Source: Prevotellaceae bacterium (lineage in GTDB: Bacteria > Bacteroidota > Bacteroidia > Bacteroidales > Bacteroidaceae). From it: a stretch of DNA of 7,706 bases. This document shows positions 1 through 6,714 of the stretch, piece by piece; positions within the stretch are counted from its first letter, which is position 1, and every line of letters starts with the position of its first letter. The stretch covers positions 1 through 7,706 of the forward strand of contig JAUNQM010000115.1 of assembly GCA_030536165.1 (NCBI GenBank), read 5' to 3'. Under the pieces are notes generated by a model. The model did no database searches. It saw only the letters and a program-made list of their open reading frames with translations, and was not told the DNA's origin. A program made the translations under genes and the position numbers.

Positions 1-39
1 GGTTACAAATACGGACTCAATTTATAGTGTTTCATCGGA

Positions 40-82
40 CAAAGCATAGCCGTCAATAAATTGATTAAAGGTTGATGCTTTG
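40..82. other. Inverted repeat in the region upstream of kdgK
   Basis: CAAAGCAT (40-47) is repeated exactly in inverse as ATGCTTTG (75-82). Between them lies a smaller inverted repeat, TCAAT-AA-ATTGA (53-64). An eight-T run follows at 97-104. It could be a weak terminator for a gene left of the window or a regulator-binding site for kdgK. The T run starts 14 nt after the stem, which is too far for a standard intrinsic terminator. Apart from this and the promoter, positions 1-211 hold nothing I can support. Confidence 0.3.
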
Positions 83-115
83 GTTGTGGGTTGCAGTTTT
101 TTTTCGTGGAAAAGT

Positions 116-146
116 TTTGTGGTGTGAGTAATTATTTGTAACTTTA
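116..146 (+). promoter_or_regulatory. Bacteroidetes-type promoter of kdgK
   Basis: TTTG at 116-119 is followed after 19 nt by TAACTTTA at 139-146. This fits the Bacteroidetes primary sigma factor pattern of a -33 TTTG and a -7 TAnnTTTG with about 19-21 nt between, except that the last G is an A. Transcription would start near 150-155, leaving a leader of about 60 nt before the ATG at 212. The leader is A/T-rich and has no Shine-Dalgarno sequence, which is normal for this phylum. Confidence 0.55.
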
Positions 147-211
147 CACCCCGAAATAGAATTTATACTAAAAAGCATTCATATAACATTTAACGAAACT
201 TTAATTACAAA

Positions 212-1237
212 ATGGGAAAAGTAGTAACTTTAGGCGAGATTATGCTCCGCCTTTCTCCTCAAGGTCAGGACAGATTTGTCCAGACAGAAATGTTTCGCAT
301 CATCCCTGGCGGTGGTGAGGCAAACGTAGCAATCAGCTGTGCAAACTATGGTCACAATGCTTATTTCGTATCGAAACTGCCTGACCATGAGATAGGTCAG
401 ATTGCTGTGAATGCTCTTCGTCGCTATGGTGTAAACACAAAGTTTATTGCCCGCGGAGGTGAGAGAATTGGTCTTTACTATGCAGAGACAGGTGCTTCGA
501 TGCGTCCTTCAAAGGTTATTTACGACCGCGCCCACAGCAGTATTGCAGAGGCAAATCCAGAGGATTTCGACTTTGACGCAATCATGGAAGGTGCTGATTG
601 GTTCCATTGGAGCGGTATCACTCCTGCCGTAAGCGACAAGGCTGCCGAACTGACACGTCTTGCTTGCGAAGCTGCAAAACGTCATGGTGTGACGGTAAGT
701 GTTGACCTCAACTTCCGCAAGAAACTCTGGACTTCAGAAAAGGCAATCAGCGTGATGCGCCCACTGATGAAGTATGTCGATGTCTGCATAGGCAACGAGG
801 AAGATGCAGAACTCTGCCTCGGTTTCAAGCCAGATGCTGACGTAGAGGGTGGCAAGACAGACGCTGCAGGCTACGAGGGCATCTTCAAGGCAATGATGAA
901 GGAGTTCGGATTTAAGTACGTGGTTTCTACTTTGCGCGAAAGCTATTCAGCAACATTCAACGGTTGGAAGGCTCTTATCTACAACGGCAAGGAGTTCTAT
1001 CAGAGCAAGCGATATGAGATTAACCCAATCATCGACCGTGTAGGTGGTGGCGACTCATTCTCTGGCGGACTTATCCACGGTATGCTGAAGTATAACTGCG
1101 ACCAGGCTAAGGCTCTTGAATTTGCAGTAGCAGCATCGGCACTGAAGCACACTATTAACGGTGACTTCAACCAGGTGAGCGAAGCTGAAGTGCTTGCCCT
1201 CGCTGGCGGAAATGCTTCTGGTAGAGTTCAACGATAA
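212..1237 (+). CDS. kdgK: 2-keto-3-deoxygluconate kinase (PfkB family)
   Basis: This 341-aa cytoplasmic sugar kinase of the ribokinase/PfkB family most likely phosphorylates 2-keto-3-deoxy-D-gluconate to KDPG with ATP. The N-terminus has the family's GEIMLRLSP strand (residues 8-16) and the glycine-rich substrate motif GGGEAN (33-38). The C-terminal PfkB signature is DRVGGGDSFSGG (275-286), with D281 as the expected catalytic base in the GGGD anion hole. Length is normal for KdgK. The ATG at 212 begins the conserved first strand directly, and there is a good promoter about 65 nt upstream. The KDPG aldolase gene follows 122 nt downstream, which is the main reason for choosing KDG over other PfkB substrates such as fructose or ribose. 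It should act late in hexuronate or pectin catabolism. Confidence 0.9.
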   Translation: MGKVVTLGEIMLRLSPQGQDRFVQTEMFRIIPGGGEANVAISCANYGHNAYFVSKLPDHEIGQIAVNALRRYGVNTKFIARGGERIGLYYAETGASMRPSKVIYDRAHSSIAEANPEDFDFDAIMEGADWFHWSGITPAVSDKAAELTRLACEAAKRHGVTVSVDLNFRKKLWTSEKAISVMRPLMKYVDVCIGNEEDAELCLGFKPDADVEGGKTDAAGYEGIFKAMMKEFGFKYVVSTLRESYSATFNGWKALIYNGKEFYQSKRYEINPIIDRVGGGDSFSGGLIHGMLKYNCDQAKALEFAVAASALKHTINGDFNQVSEAEVLALAGGNASGRVQR

Positions 1238-1241
1238 AGTC

Positions 1242-1269
1242 ATGTACAATTTACCATTTACGGTTTAGC
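1242..1269 (-). repeat. Heptad repeat array (GTAMATN), minus orientation
   Basis: Read on the minus strand from 1269, this is GCTAAACC, GTAAATG, GTAAATT, GTACAT: a run of near-identical 7-mers (the first unit has 8). It starts four bases after the kdgK stop codon. It faces a plus-oriented array of the same unit at 1324-1352, so a transcript could form a long imperfect hairpin between the two genes. No T run follows, so it is not a standard terminator. Confidence 0.6.
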
Positions 1270-1323
1270 TTAATCACTCTGTATAAGTGCATAATCGTGA
1301 AAGAAGAAAATCGAAAATAAATA

Positions 1324-1352
1324 GTAAATCGTAAATAGCTAAATAGTAAATA
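1324..1352 (+). repeat. Heptad repeat array (GTAAATN) just before eda
   Basis: The units are GTAAATC, GTAAATA, GCTAAATA, GTAAATA on the plus strand, ending 7 nt before the eda start codon. It matches the inverted array at 1242-1269. It supplies the A-rich, unstructured leader that Bacteroidetes genes use in place of a Shine-Dalgarno sequence, unless it pairs with the upstream array. I see no TAnnTTTG promoter in 1238-1359, so eda may be read from the kdgK promoter. Confidence 0.6.
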
Positions 1353-1359
1353 AATTAGT

Positions 1360-2028
1360 ATGTCAAAATTTGATAAACTCGCCGTAATGGCAAAGATTGG
1401 AGATACGGGTATGGTACCTGTATTCTACAACAAAGATTTAGAGACTTGTAAGAATGTAGTAAAAGCCTGCTACGAAGGTGGCGTACGTGCTTTTGAGTTT
1501 ACTAACCGTGGCGATTTCGCTCATGAGATATTCGGTGAACTCGTGAAATGGGCCGACAAGGAATGTCCTGAACTGGCTATCGGTATCGGTAGCGTTGTCG
1601 ATGCTCCAACAGCTGCATTGTACATCCAGCTTGGTGCCAACTTCGTTGTTGGACCATTGTTCAATCCTGATATTGCCCCTGTATGCAACCGCAGATTGGT
1701 TCCTTATTGCCCTGGTTGTGGCACTGTATCAGAGATAGGCAAGGCACAGGAGATGGGATGCGACCTGACAAAGCTGTTCCCTGGTGATGTCTATGGACCA
1801 AACATGGTTAAAGGCCTCAAGGCTCCTATGCCATGGAGCAAGATTATGGTTACAGGCGGCGTTGCCCCTGAGGAAGATAACCTCAAGGCATGGTTCAAGG
1901 CTGGCGTTTATTGCGTTGGCATGGGTTCAAAGCTCTTCCCTAAGGACAAAGTTGCAGCAGGCGACTGGAAATATGTGACAGATAAGTGCAAGGAAGCACT
2001 TGGTTACATTAAGAATGCACGTGCATAG
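1360..2028 (+). CDS. eda: 2-keto-3-deoxy-6-phosphogluconate (KDPG) aldolase
   Basis: This 222-aa class I aldolase of the KDPG/KHG family should cleave KDPG to pyruvate and glyceraldehyde-3-phosphate in the cytoplasm. The TIM-barrel landmarks are present in order: MVPVFYN (18-24), GVRAFEFTNRG (41-51) with the general acid/base Glu at E46, GIGSVVDAPTA in the middle, and TKLFPGD with the Schiff-base lysine at K138. The C-terminal phosphate-binding strand is MVTGGV, and GVYCVGMGSKLF follows it. The length is at the upper end for the family. It follows kdgK, whose product is its substrate, and the last 14 nt overlap the start of the sensor kinase gene, which suggests translational coupling. The alternative name 4-hydroxy-2-oxoglutarate aldolase is possible for the family, but the kdgK neighbour favours KDPG. 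Confidence 0.92.
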   Translation: MSKFDKLAVMAKIGDTGMVPVFYNKDLETCKNVVKACYEGGVRAFEFTNRGDFAHEIFGELVKWADKECPELAIGIGSVVDAPTAALYIQLGANFVVGPLFNPDIAPVCNRRLVPYCPGCGTVSEIGKAQEMGCDLTKLFPGDVYGPNMVKGLKAPMPWSKIMVTGGVAPEEDNLKAWFKAGVYCVGMGSKLFPKDKVAAGDWKYVTDKCKEALGYIKNARA

Positions 2029-5000
2029 AACAAAAATCATACTGTCGAAAGGCTTCATGACACTTGCATGTGTATGGAGCCTTTTGATTTCTACGGCTTG
2101 TAGTGACAGACAGCATCGCATGGATGTCGATGCGCTGAACGACAAGTCGTATTATTACCATTATCGCAATGTTGATTCTACATTGTATTATGCCGAGAAG
2201 GCACTGAAGGAATCTGCCAACTATGAAAGCGGCAAGGCTGAAGCCATGAACAATATCGCGTTCTATGATATTGTGAAGATGGACTTCGACCAAGCCGACT
2301 CCATATTAAATGAAGTGAGGAATACCACCGACAACGAGGTGGAACTGCTTGTGGCTGATGTGCAGCAAATGAGAATTTGCCAACGAAAGTCGGCCAATAA
2401 GGATTATTATGTTTTCCAAAACGCAGCGCAGAATCGCCTGAAAAGAATCAAGGAAAGCATAGAGGACGGAAGTCCGAGAACTATAAACCCACATCTGAAG
2501 AAACGAATAACTTACGCAGAATCTGAATTCTACATCGTAAGTTCAACATATTATTATTACGTTGGCCTTGAAGATAAGTCGCGTGAGGCTATCTTTTCTA
2601 TCAATGTAGATGAACTTATACAAATAGACTCAGCGCAGGTTGCTGACTACCTATATAATATAGGTGCTGGAGGAATACTACAAGGCAATGCTGATGAGGT
2701 GAAGGAGTCAGAGGCCGACTACCTGGCGCAATGTCGGTATATAGCCAAGAAATGCGGCTACGTGTTCTGGTATGCAAACGCCATGCAAGCTATGGCAGAA
2801 CAACATAAGACTGAAGATATAAATCTTGCATTGGATGAGGCAAAGCAGTCGTTGGATTTGTTTATGCAGTATGGAGATGTGTATCAGATTGCAGGTGCAT
2901 ATCGTACGTTGGCAAACTGCTATTGGGTGAGTGGCGAATATGAGGAATCGCTCAACAATCTTAAGGCTGCACTCAATGCCGACAATCGCATAGACTATGC
3001 GCCGGAACTTGTCGCTTCGATACATGAACGCCTTTGTGTTGTATATTCTGCCTTAGACAATAAATCGGAAAGCGACCTCAACCGCAACTTCTACCTCGAC
3101 CTGCAAGATGGCACCCGACAGGACAGGTATCTGGAAAACCGTGCCGACGAACTGGGCAAGTCAGAGCAGCAACTCAACGTGATGCTTGCAGCCGTGCTTT
3201 GCGCCATCGTGATACTGATTATCCTGCTTCATTTCTTCTACAAGATGAAGAAACGCAGGGAAGACCGTTTCGACATCAACGAATTGCTGAAGCCATTGCA
3301 AAAATGGCGCGACAACAATAAGTTGCAACTCGAACAGCTTGAAGACCAATACGAGGAAACGGAGGAAAAGGGTAACATAGAAAAGCAAAAATACATTGCT
3401 AACCTGAGGAAAGACATAGAGTCGAGGGCAAAGATTTCGCTCGTCAACTCTATCGTGCCATTCATTGACCGCATGGCACTGGAGGTTAAAAAAGGCAAGT
3501 CTGATTTGACCTACGTCGCAGAACTTGCCGACAAGATAAATGAATACAACGCCTTACTCACCGACTGGATTCAAATGCGACAAGGGGAACTGAGCATTAA
3601 GGTCGAGAGTTTCCCTCTGAAATCGCTCTTTGACGTAGTGAGCAAGGCTAAGGTCGCATGCCAGATAAAAGGCGTGAAACTCATAGTCGATGACACTGCC
3701 GAAACAATAAAAGCCGACAAGACACTGACGCTGTTCATGCTTAACACTCTGGTTGACAATGCACGAAAATACACTCCTCGTGGTGGTGAGATTCACGTCT
3801 ATGCAAGACCTGTTGACGATAGCGTGGAGATAAGCGTTGCCGACACGGGCACAGGTATGGACGAAGAACAGCTCGCAGTTGTTTTCGACCATAAGATAAG
3901 CGACAGCAATGCAACGGCATCCGACAAAGGCTTTGGCTTTGGACTGATGAACTGCAAGGGAATAATCGAAAAGTATAAGAAAGTCAGTTCGTTGTTCCGC
4001 AATGTGATGATTGCTGCCGAGAGCAAGGTGGGCGAAGGGAGCCGCTTCTATTTCCGTCTGCCGAAAGGGAAACACCTTATTATATTATTAGCATTGATGT
4101 TCTCTTTAACTGCAAATTCTGCTACAACGAAACTCAACGCCTACGCTGACTCGGCATACCAGAAGAATATAGCCGGTGACTATGAGAGCGCCCTACTCTA
4201 TGCCGACAGCTGCATCAGCTCCGGATGCAAGGATAGCAACTCACTTCTTGTTGCATACAATGAAGCCGCGGTTGCTGCACTTGCCCTTCACCGATGGAAT
4301 GTCTATCACGAAAATAACCGAAATTACATTCAATTGTTCAAGGAATTATCGACCGACAGCAGCCTACCTACCTATTGCAGCGATTTGCAAAAGAGCCAGT
4401 CGAACAAGAACATCGCCATCATCTTGCTGGTAATCCTTTTCCTCAGCATCATCCCAGCCTACTACTTCCTCTTTTATCGCCATCGAATATTCTATTCGTT
4501 CTGCATAGATAGGATTAGGCAGATTAACGAGGTGCTGATAAGCGACATAAAACCAGAGGAAAAGATTGAGGCAATAGAACCATTGGTGAAGGAGGAGTTT
4601 CCAGATGCGTTGAAGAAAGTCGTGGAGCAGATTTTGCAAGCTTTGCGTGATTCCAAGACTATTTTGGAGACAAAGCAAAGCTTCATCGACATGGCAGAAG
4701 ATGAATGCCGACGCATTGAGATGGAGAATGCAAACCTTCACGTCTGCAACAATGTGCTCGACAACTGCCTGTCAACATTGAAACACGAGACAATGTACTA
4801 TCCTAATCGCATCAAGCAGTTGATTGACACTGACGACAAGGAACAACTTGACGAAATGGTCATGTACTATAAGGAACTCTATACCATGCTTGAGTCGCAG
4901 GCTATGCGGCAGTTTGAGAAGTTCAGGCTCAACCTCACCAAAGTCGAACGCTTCGGACATCAGTTCCTTGGCGACAGGTTGCAACTCGATTACCTTTTCG

Positions 5001-5278
5001 AACTGCTTGGCATCGACGATGACGACGAACGACTTTCAATAGATGATTCTACGCCGCAATATCTGCGTATGACACTCAAGCGCCACGACCTCAAGCTTGA
5101 AGGCGAAGATTATAAGCAACTGTTTACCCCTGAGGGACGGAATGTTGCCATGCTGATTTGTCGCCAGATAGTCCGCGACCATTCGCAGTTTACCCATCGT
5201 CACGGATGCGGCATCTATGCCCAGGACAATGAAGGTACGGAAATAATAATAACATTACCAAGATATGGACAACTTTAA
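2015..5278 (+). CDS. Tandem-module membrane sensor histidine kinase (DUF5112/DUF5113-like)
   Basis: This 1087-aa inner-membrane sensor appears to be two modules in one chain. Module 1: signal sequence (1-28, possible lipidation at C29), periplasmic TPR-like helices (about 40-385; a clear repeat at 291-321), membrane helix 389-409, a charged coiled coil (about 420-472), and a HATPase with N-box N577/N582/K585, G1 box DTGTG (610-614) and G2 box GFGFGL (639-644). Its H-box position reads VNSIVPFIDRM (477-487), with no histidine. Module 2: internal hydrophobic helix ending in NSA (688-703), a short TPR-like segment, membrane helix 800-820, an H-box-like KHETMYYPNRI (923-933, H924), and a degenerate ATPase-like end with LICRQIVRDH (1047-1056) but no N-box. 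ATG 2015 is preferred: it gives positive charges before the signal helix, which ATG 2057 would remove. I recall DUF5112/DUF5113 names for such Bacteroides proteins, but this is unchecked. The signal is unknown. Confidence 0.85.
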   Translation: MHVHRTKIILSKGFMTLACVWSLLISTACSDRQHRMDVDALNDKSYYYHYRNVDSTLYYAEKALKESANYESGKAEAMNNIAFYDIVKMDFDQADSILNEVRNTTDNEVELLVADVQQMRICQRKSANKDYYVFQNAAQNRLKRIKESIEDGSPRTINPHLKKRITYAESEFYIVSSTYYYYVGLEDKSREAIFSINVDELIQIDSAQVADYLYNIGAGGILQGNADEVKESEADYLAQCRYIAKKCGYVFWYANAMQAMAEQHKTEDINLALDEAKQSLDLFMQYGDVYQIAGAYRTLANCYWVSGEYEESLNNLKAALNADNRIDYAPELVASIHERLCVVYSALDNKSESDLNRNFYLDLQDGTRQDRYLENRADELGKSEQQLNVMLAAVLCAIVILIILLHFFYKMKKRREDRFDINELLKPLQKWRDNNKLQLEQLEDQYEETEEKGNIEKQKYIANLRKDIESRAKISLVNSIVPFIDRMALEVKKGKSDLTYVAELADKINEYNALLTDWIQMRQGELSIKVESFPLKSLFDVVSKAKVACQIKGVKLIVDDTAETIKADKTLTLFMLNTLVDNARKYTPRGGEIHVYARPVDDSVEISVADTGTGMDEEQLAVVFDHKISDSNATASDKGFGFGLMNCKGIIEKYKKVSSLFRNVMIAAESKVGEGSRFYFRLPKGKHLIILLALMFSLTANSATTKLNAYADSAYQKNIAGDYESALLYADSCISSGCKDSNSLLVAYNEAAVAALALHRWNVYHENNRNYIQLFKELSTDSSLPTYCSDLQKSQSNKNIAIILLVILFLSIIPAYYFLFYRHRIFYSFCIDRIRQINEVLISDIKPEEKIEAIEPLVKEEFPDALKKVVEQILQALRDSKTILETKQSFIDMAEDECRRIEMENANLHVCNNVLDNCLSTLKHETMYYPNRIKQLIDTDDKEQLDEMVMYYKELYTMLESQAMRQFEKFRLNLTKVERFGHQFLGDRLQLDYLFELLGIDDDDERLSIDDSTPQYLRMTLKRHDLKLEGEDYKQLFTPEGRNVAMLICRQIVRDHSQFTHRHGCGIYAQDNEGTEIIITLPRYGQL

Positions 5279-5990
5279 AGTAATAATCGTCGAAGACGTA
5301 AAACTCGAACTAAAAGGCACTGAGAACATTCTCAAGAGTGACATTCCCGAAGCCGAAGTGATAGGCACCGCACAGGATGAAGCCGAATACTACAAAATCA
5401 TCCGTCAGCAAGTGCCTGACCTTGTGCTCCTCGACCTCGGTCTGGGAGGCAGCACTACTATTGGCGTGGAACTGTGCCGATACACAAAGGAGAACTATCC
5501 TAACGTCAAAGTGCTGATATTCACAGGCGAGATACTGAACGAAAAACTTTGGATTGACGTGCTCGATGCTGGATGTGACGGCATCATACTCAAGACAGGC
5601 GAACTCCTCACTCGCCATGACGTCCAGAGTGTCATGGAAGGCAAGCAACTCGTGTTCAACGAGCCAATACTAAAGAAGATTGTCGAGCGCTTCAGAAGCA
5701 TCGTGGGCAATCAGCAGACTCATCAGGAGTCGATGGTTGACTATGAGATTGATGAATACGACGAGCGCTTCCTGCGTCATCTGGCATTAGGATACACAAA
5801 GGAAATGATAACCTCGCTTCGAGGCATGCCATTCGGTGTCAAGAGTCTTGAGAAACGACAGAACGACCTTGTGCAGAAGTTATTCCCGAATGGAAACTAT
5901 GGCATGAGCGTCAATGCCACACGACTTGTAGTGCGCGCCATCGAACTGAGAATCATCGACGTCGATAATCTCGAGCCAGACGAAGCCTAA
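5265..5990 (+). CDS. Response regulator, REC plus LuxR-like helix-turn-helix
   Basis: This 241-aa protein is a two-component response regulator and probably the partner of the sensor kinase, whose last 14 nt it overlaps. The receiver domain (about 1-120) has every key residue: acidic pair E10/D11, phosphoacceptor D57 in LVLLDLGLG, T87 in LIFTGE, and K110 in IILK. The C-terminal part (about 160-235) resembles a LuxR/NarL-type DNA-binding domain. FLRHLALGYTKEMI (169-182) corresponds to the scaffold helix, and GVKSLEKRQNDLVQKLF (191-207) to the recognition helix usually written VKTVEKHRxNIxxKL. The match is loose (GMPFGVKS in place of the usual turn), so DNA binding is likely but not certain. 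The ATG at 5265 begins the first receiver strand directly. Targets are unknown; the adjacent kdgK-eda genes are one obvious guess. Confidence 0.9.
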   Translation: MDNFKVIIVEDVKLELKGTENILKSDIPEAEVIGTAQDEAEYYKIIRQQVPDLVLLDLGLGGSTTIGVELCRYTKENYPNVKVLIFTGEILNEKLWIDVLDAGCDGIILKTGELLTRHDVQSVMEGKQLVFNEPILKKIVERFRSIVGNQQTHQESMVDYEIDEYDERFLRHLALGYTKEMITSLRGMPFGVKSLEKRQNDLVQKLFPNGNYGMSVNATRLVVRAIELRIIDVDNLEPDEA

Positions 5991-5993
5991 CAT

Positions 5994-6021
5994 CATGTAC
6001 CATTTACCATGTACAATGTAC
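5994..6021 (-). repeat. Four perfect heptads (GTAMATK), minus orientation
   Basis: Read on the minus strand from 6021, this is GTACATT, GTACATG, GTAAATG, GTACATG: four contiguous 7-mers. It begins three bases after the response regulator stop codon. The family of units is the same as at 1242-1269, again in minus orientation and again directly after a gene. It is followed by the CCGYAAAA array on the plus strand. Confidence 0.65.
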
Positions 6022-6027
6022 AATTTG

Positions 6028-6046
6028 CCGCAAAACCGTAAAACCG
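6028..6046 (+). repeat. 19-nt direct repeat, copy 1 (octads CCGYAAAA)
   Basis: CCGCAAAACCGTAAAACCG is repeated exactly at 6123-6141. Internally it is two 8-mers, CCGCAAAA and CCGTAAAA, plus CCG. The two copies bracket the GC-rich foldable segment at 6051-6117. Confidence 0.8.
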
Positions 6047-6050
6047 TAAT

Positions 6051-6117
6051 GCCCCCTCCATCTCCACCAGAAGGGGAGAGTTAGTTCCCCTCCTACGGGG
6101 AGGGGTTAGGGAAGGGC
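6051..6117. repeat. GC-rich foldable intergenic element, REP-like
   Basis: A GC-rich island in an otherwise A/T-rich gap. It contains a perfect 7-bp hairpin, CCCCTCC-TACGG-GGAGGGG (6087-6105), and a 5-bp hairpin, TCTCC (6061-6065) with GGAGA (6075-6079). An outer GCCC (6051-6054)/GGGC (6114-6117) closure also allows TCC (6057-6059) to pair with GGG (6109-6111) past a CC/AA mismatch. Together these make a three-way junction. Similar CCCCTCC-GGAGGGG hairpins are, as far as I recall, common between genes in Prevotella and relatives. It lies after the response regulator stop but has no T run, so termination is doubtful. It encodes no credible protein. Confidence 0.5.
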
Positions 6118-6122
6118 AATAA

Positions 6123-6141
6123 CCGCAAAACCGTAAAACCG
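6123..6141 (+). repeat. 19-nt direct repeat, copy 2, ending at a start codon
   Basis: An exact second copy of CCGCAAAACCGTAAAACCG. The next octad-like unit, CCGCAAATG, contains the start codon of the membrane protein gene (ATG 6145). The repeat is therefore also the ribosome-loading region of that gene: A-rich, with no Shine-Dalgarno sequence. Confidence 0.8.
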
Positions 6142-6144
6142 CAA

Positions 6145-6714
6145 ATGAAGACACTTTCAAAAATCATCCTCTTGCTCATTTGCTTCCAGGCATTACTCAT
6201 CCTGTTTTCATGGATAGGCGATGCTTACGGCATGAGTGTGCATAGTCTGCTAAGTGCATCAGGCACTCGATGGGCTTTCGGCAAACTCACTGCAGCAATA
6301 GCCACACCATATCTTGTATGGCTTCTCATTATTGGTGCGACATACGGCATAATGGTTGGAGCGGGCTATAACTTTCACCCTACGACCTACAGGCACCGCC
6401 TCGCATGGAGAACCGTGTTTGCGCTATTCATTCTCTTTGTTGCCAGCATCATTCTCCTTGCTTTTGTGCCCCACGCAGTATTGCTCAATGTTGCAGGCAG
6501 CCTCTATCCGTCACCGTTCCTGTCAAGTATTGTTCCGTTCTGCGCATTATTCCTTATAGTCGCATCAATGCTCTACGGCAGCATCGTTGGGCGTTATCAT
6601 AACTTCTCGGCAGTCATTTCGGCATTATGCAAAGGCATTTCACTCTTTGCACCAATAATCGTCCTTTACTTAATCGTAGCCATATTTGTCCAATCTTTAA
6701 TCTACGTATTCTAA
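6145..6714 (+). CDS. Small five-helix inner membrane protein, function unknown
   Basis: This 189-aa, very hydrophobic protein has five predicted membrane segments, at about residues 7-24, 52-73, 90-114, 128-148 and 163-186. The loops carry SLLSASGTRWAFG (34-46), the basic stretch YRHRLAWR (82-89), FVPHAVLLNVAGSLYPSPF (107-125) and YGSIVGRYHNF (144-154). The segment from SWIGDAYG through SLLSASGTRW reminds me of the N-terminal part of AbgT-family (aminobenzoyl-glutamate) transporters. At 189 aa it is well under half the usual AbgT length, so it would be a shortened relative, not a working AbgT transporter. That link is from memory and weak. Its stop codon overlaps the nth start by one base (TAATG), so the two are probably co-translated, though no functional link to DNA repair is evident. 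Confidence 0.8.
   Translation: MKTLSKIILLLICFQALLILFSWIGDAYGMSVHSLLSASGTRWAFGKLTAAIATPYLVWLLIIGATYGIMVGAGYNFHPTTYRHRLAWRTVFALFILFVASIILLAFVPHAVLLNVAGSLYPSPFLSSIVPFCALFLIVASMLYGSIVGRYHNFSAVISALCKGISLFAPIIVLYLIVAIFVQSLIYVF

Noticed and set aside
1..49. Tail of a gene from the left (plus frames ending at 27 or 49) or a 14-codon minus-strand frame
   Set aside because: Too few codons to recognise. All frames close quickly and none shows family features.
2000..2014. TTG start for the sensor kinase
   Set aside because: ATG 2015 is five codons later and gives a complete signal sequence, so an unusual start codon is not needed.
3554..4075. 173-aa minus-strand reading frame opposite the kinase ATPase domain
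   Set aside because: The plus strand encodes clear N, G1 and G2 boxes here. The minus-strand protein is rich in Cys and His and resembles nothing known, so it is a shadow.
6087..6105. Intrinsic terminator after the response regulator
   Set aside because: The hairpin is strong, but TTAGGGAAGGG follows instead of a T run. A dispersed repeat fits better, though some effect on transcript ends is possible.
6627..6713. Upstream in-frame start giving nth 29 extra residues
   Set aside because: The extra residues lie wholly within the membrane protein gene and do not resemble Nth. ATG 6714 gives the standard length.
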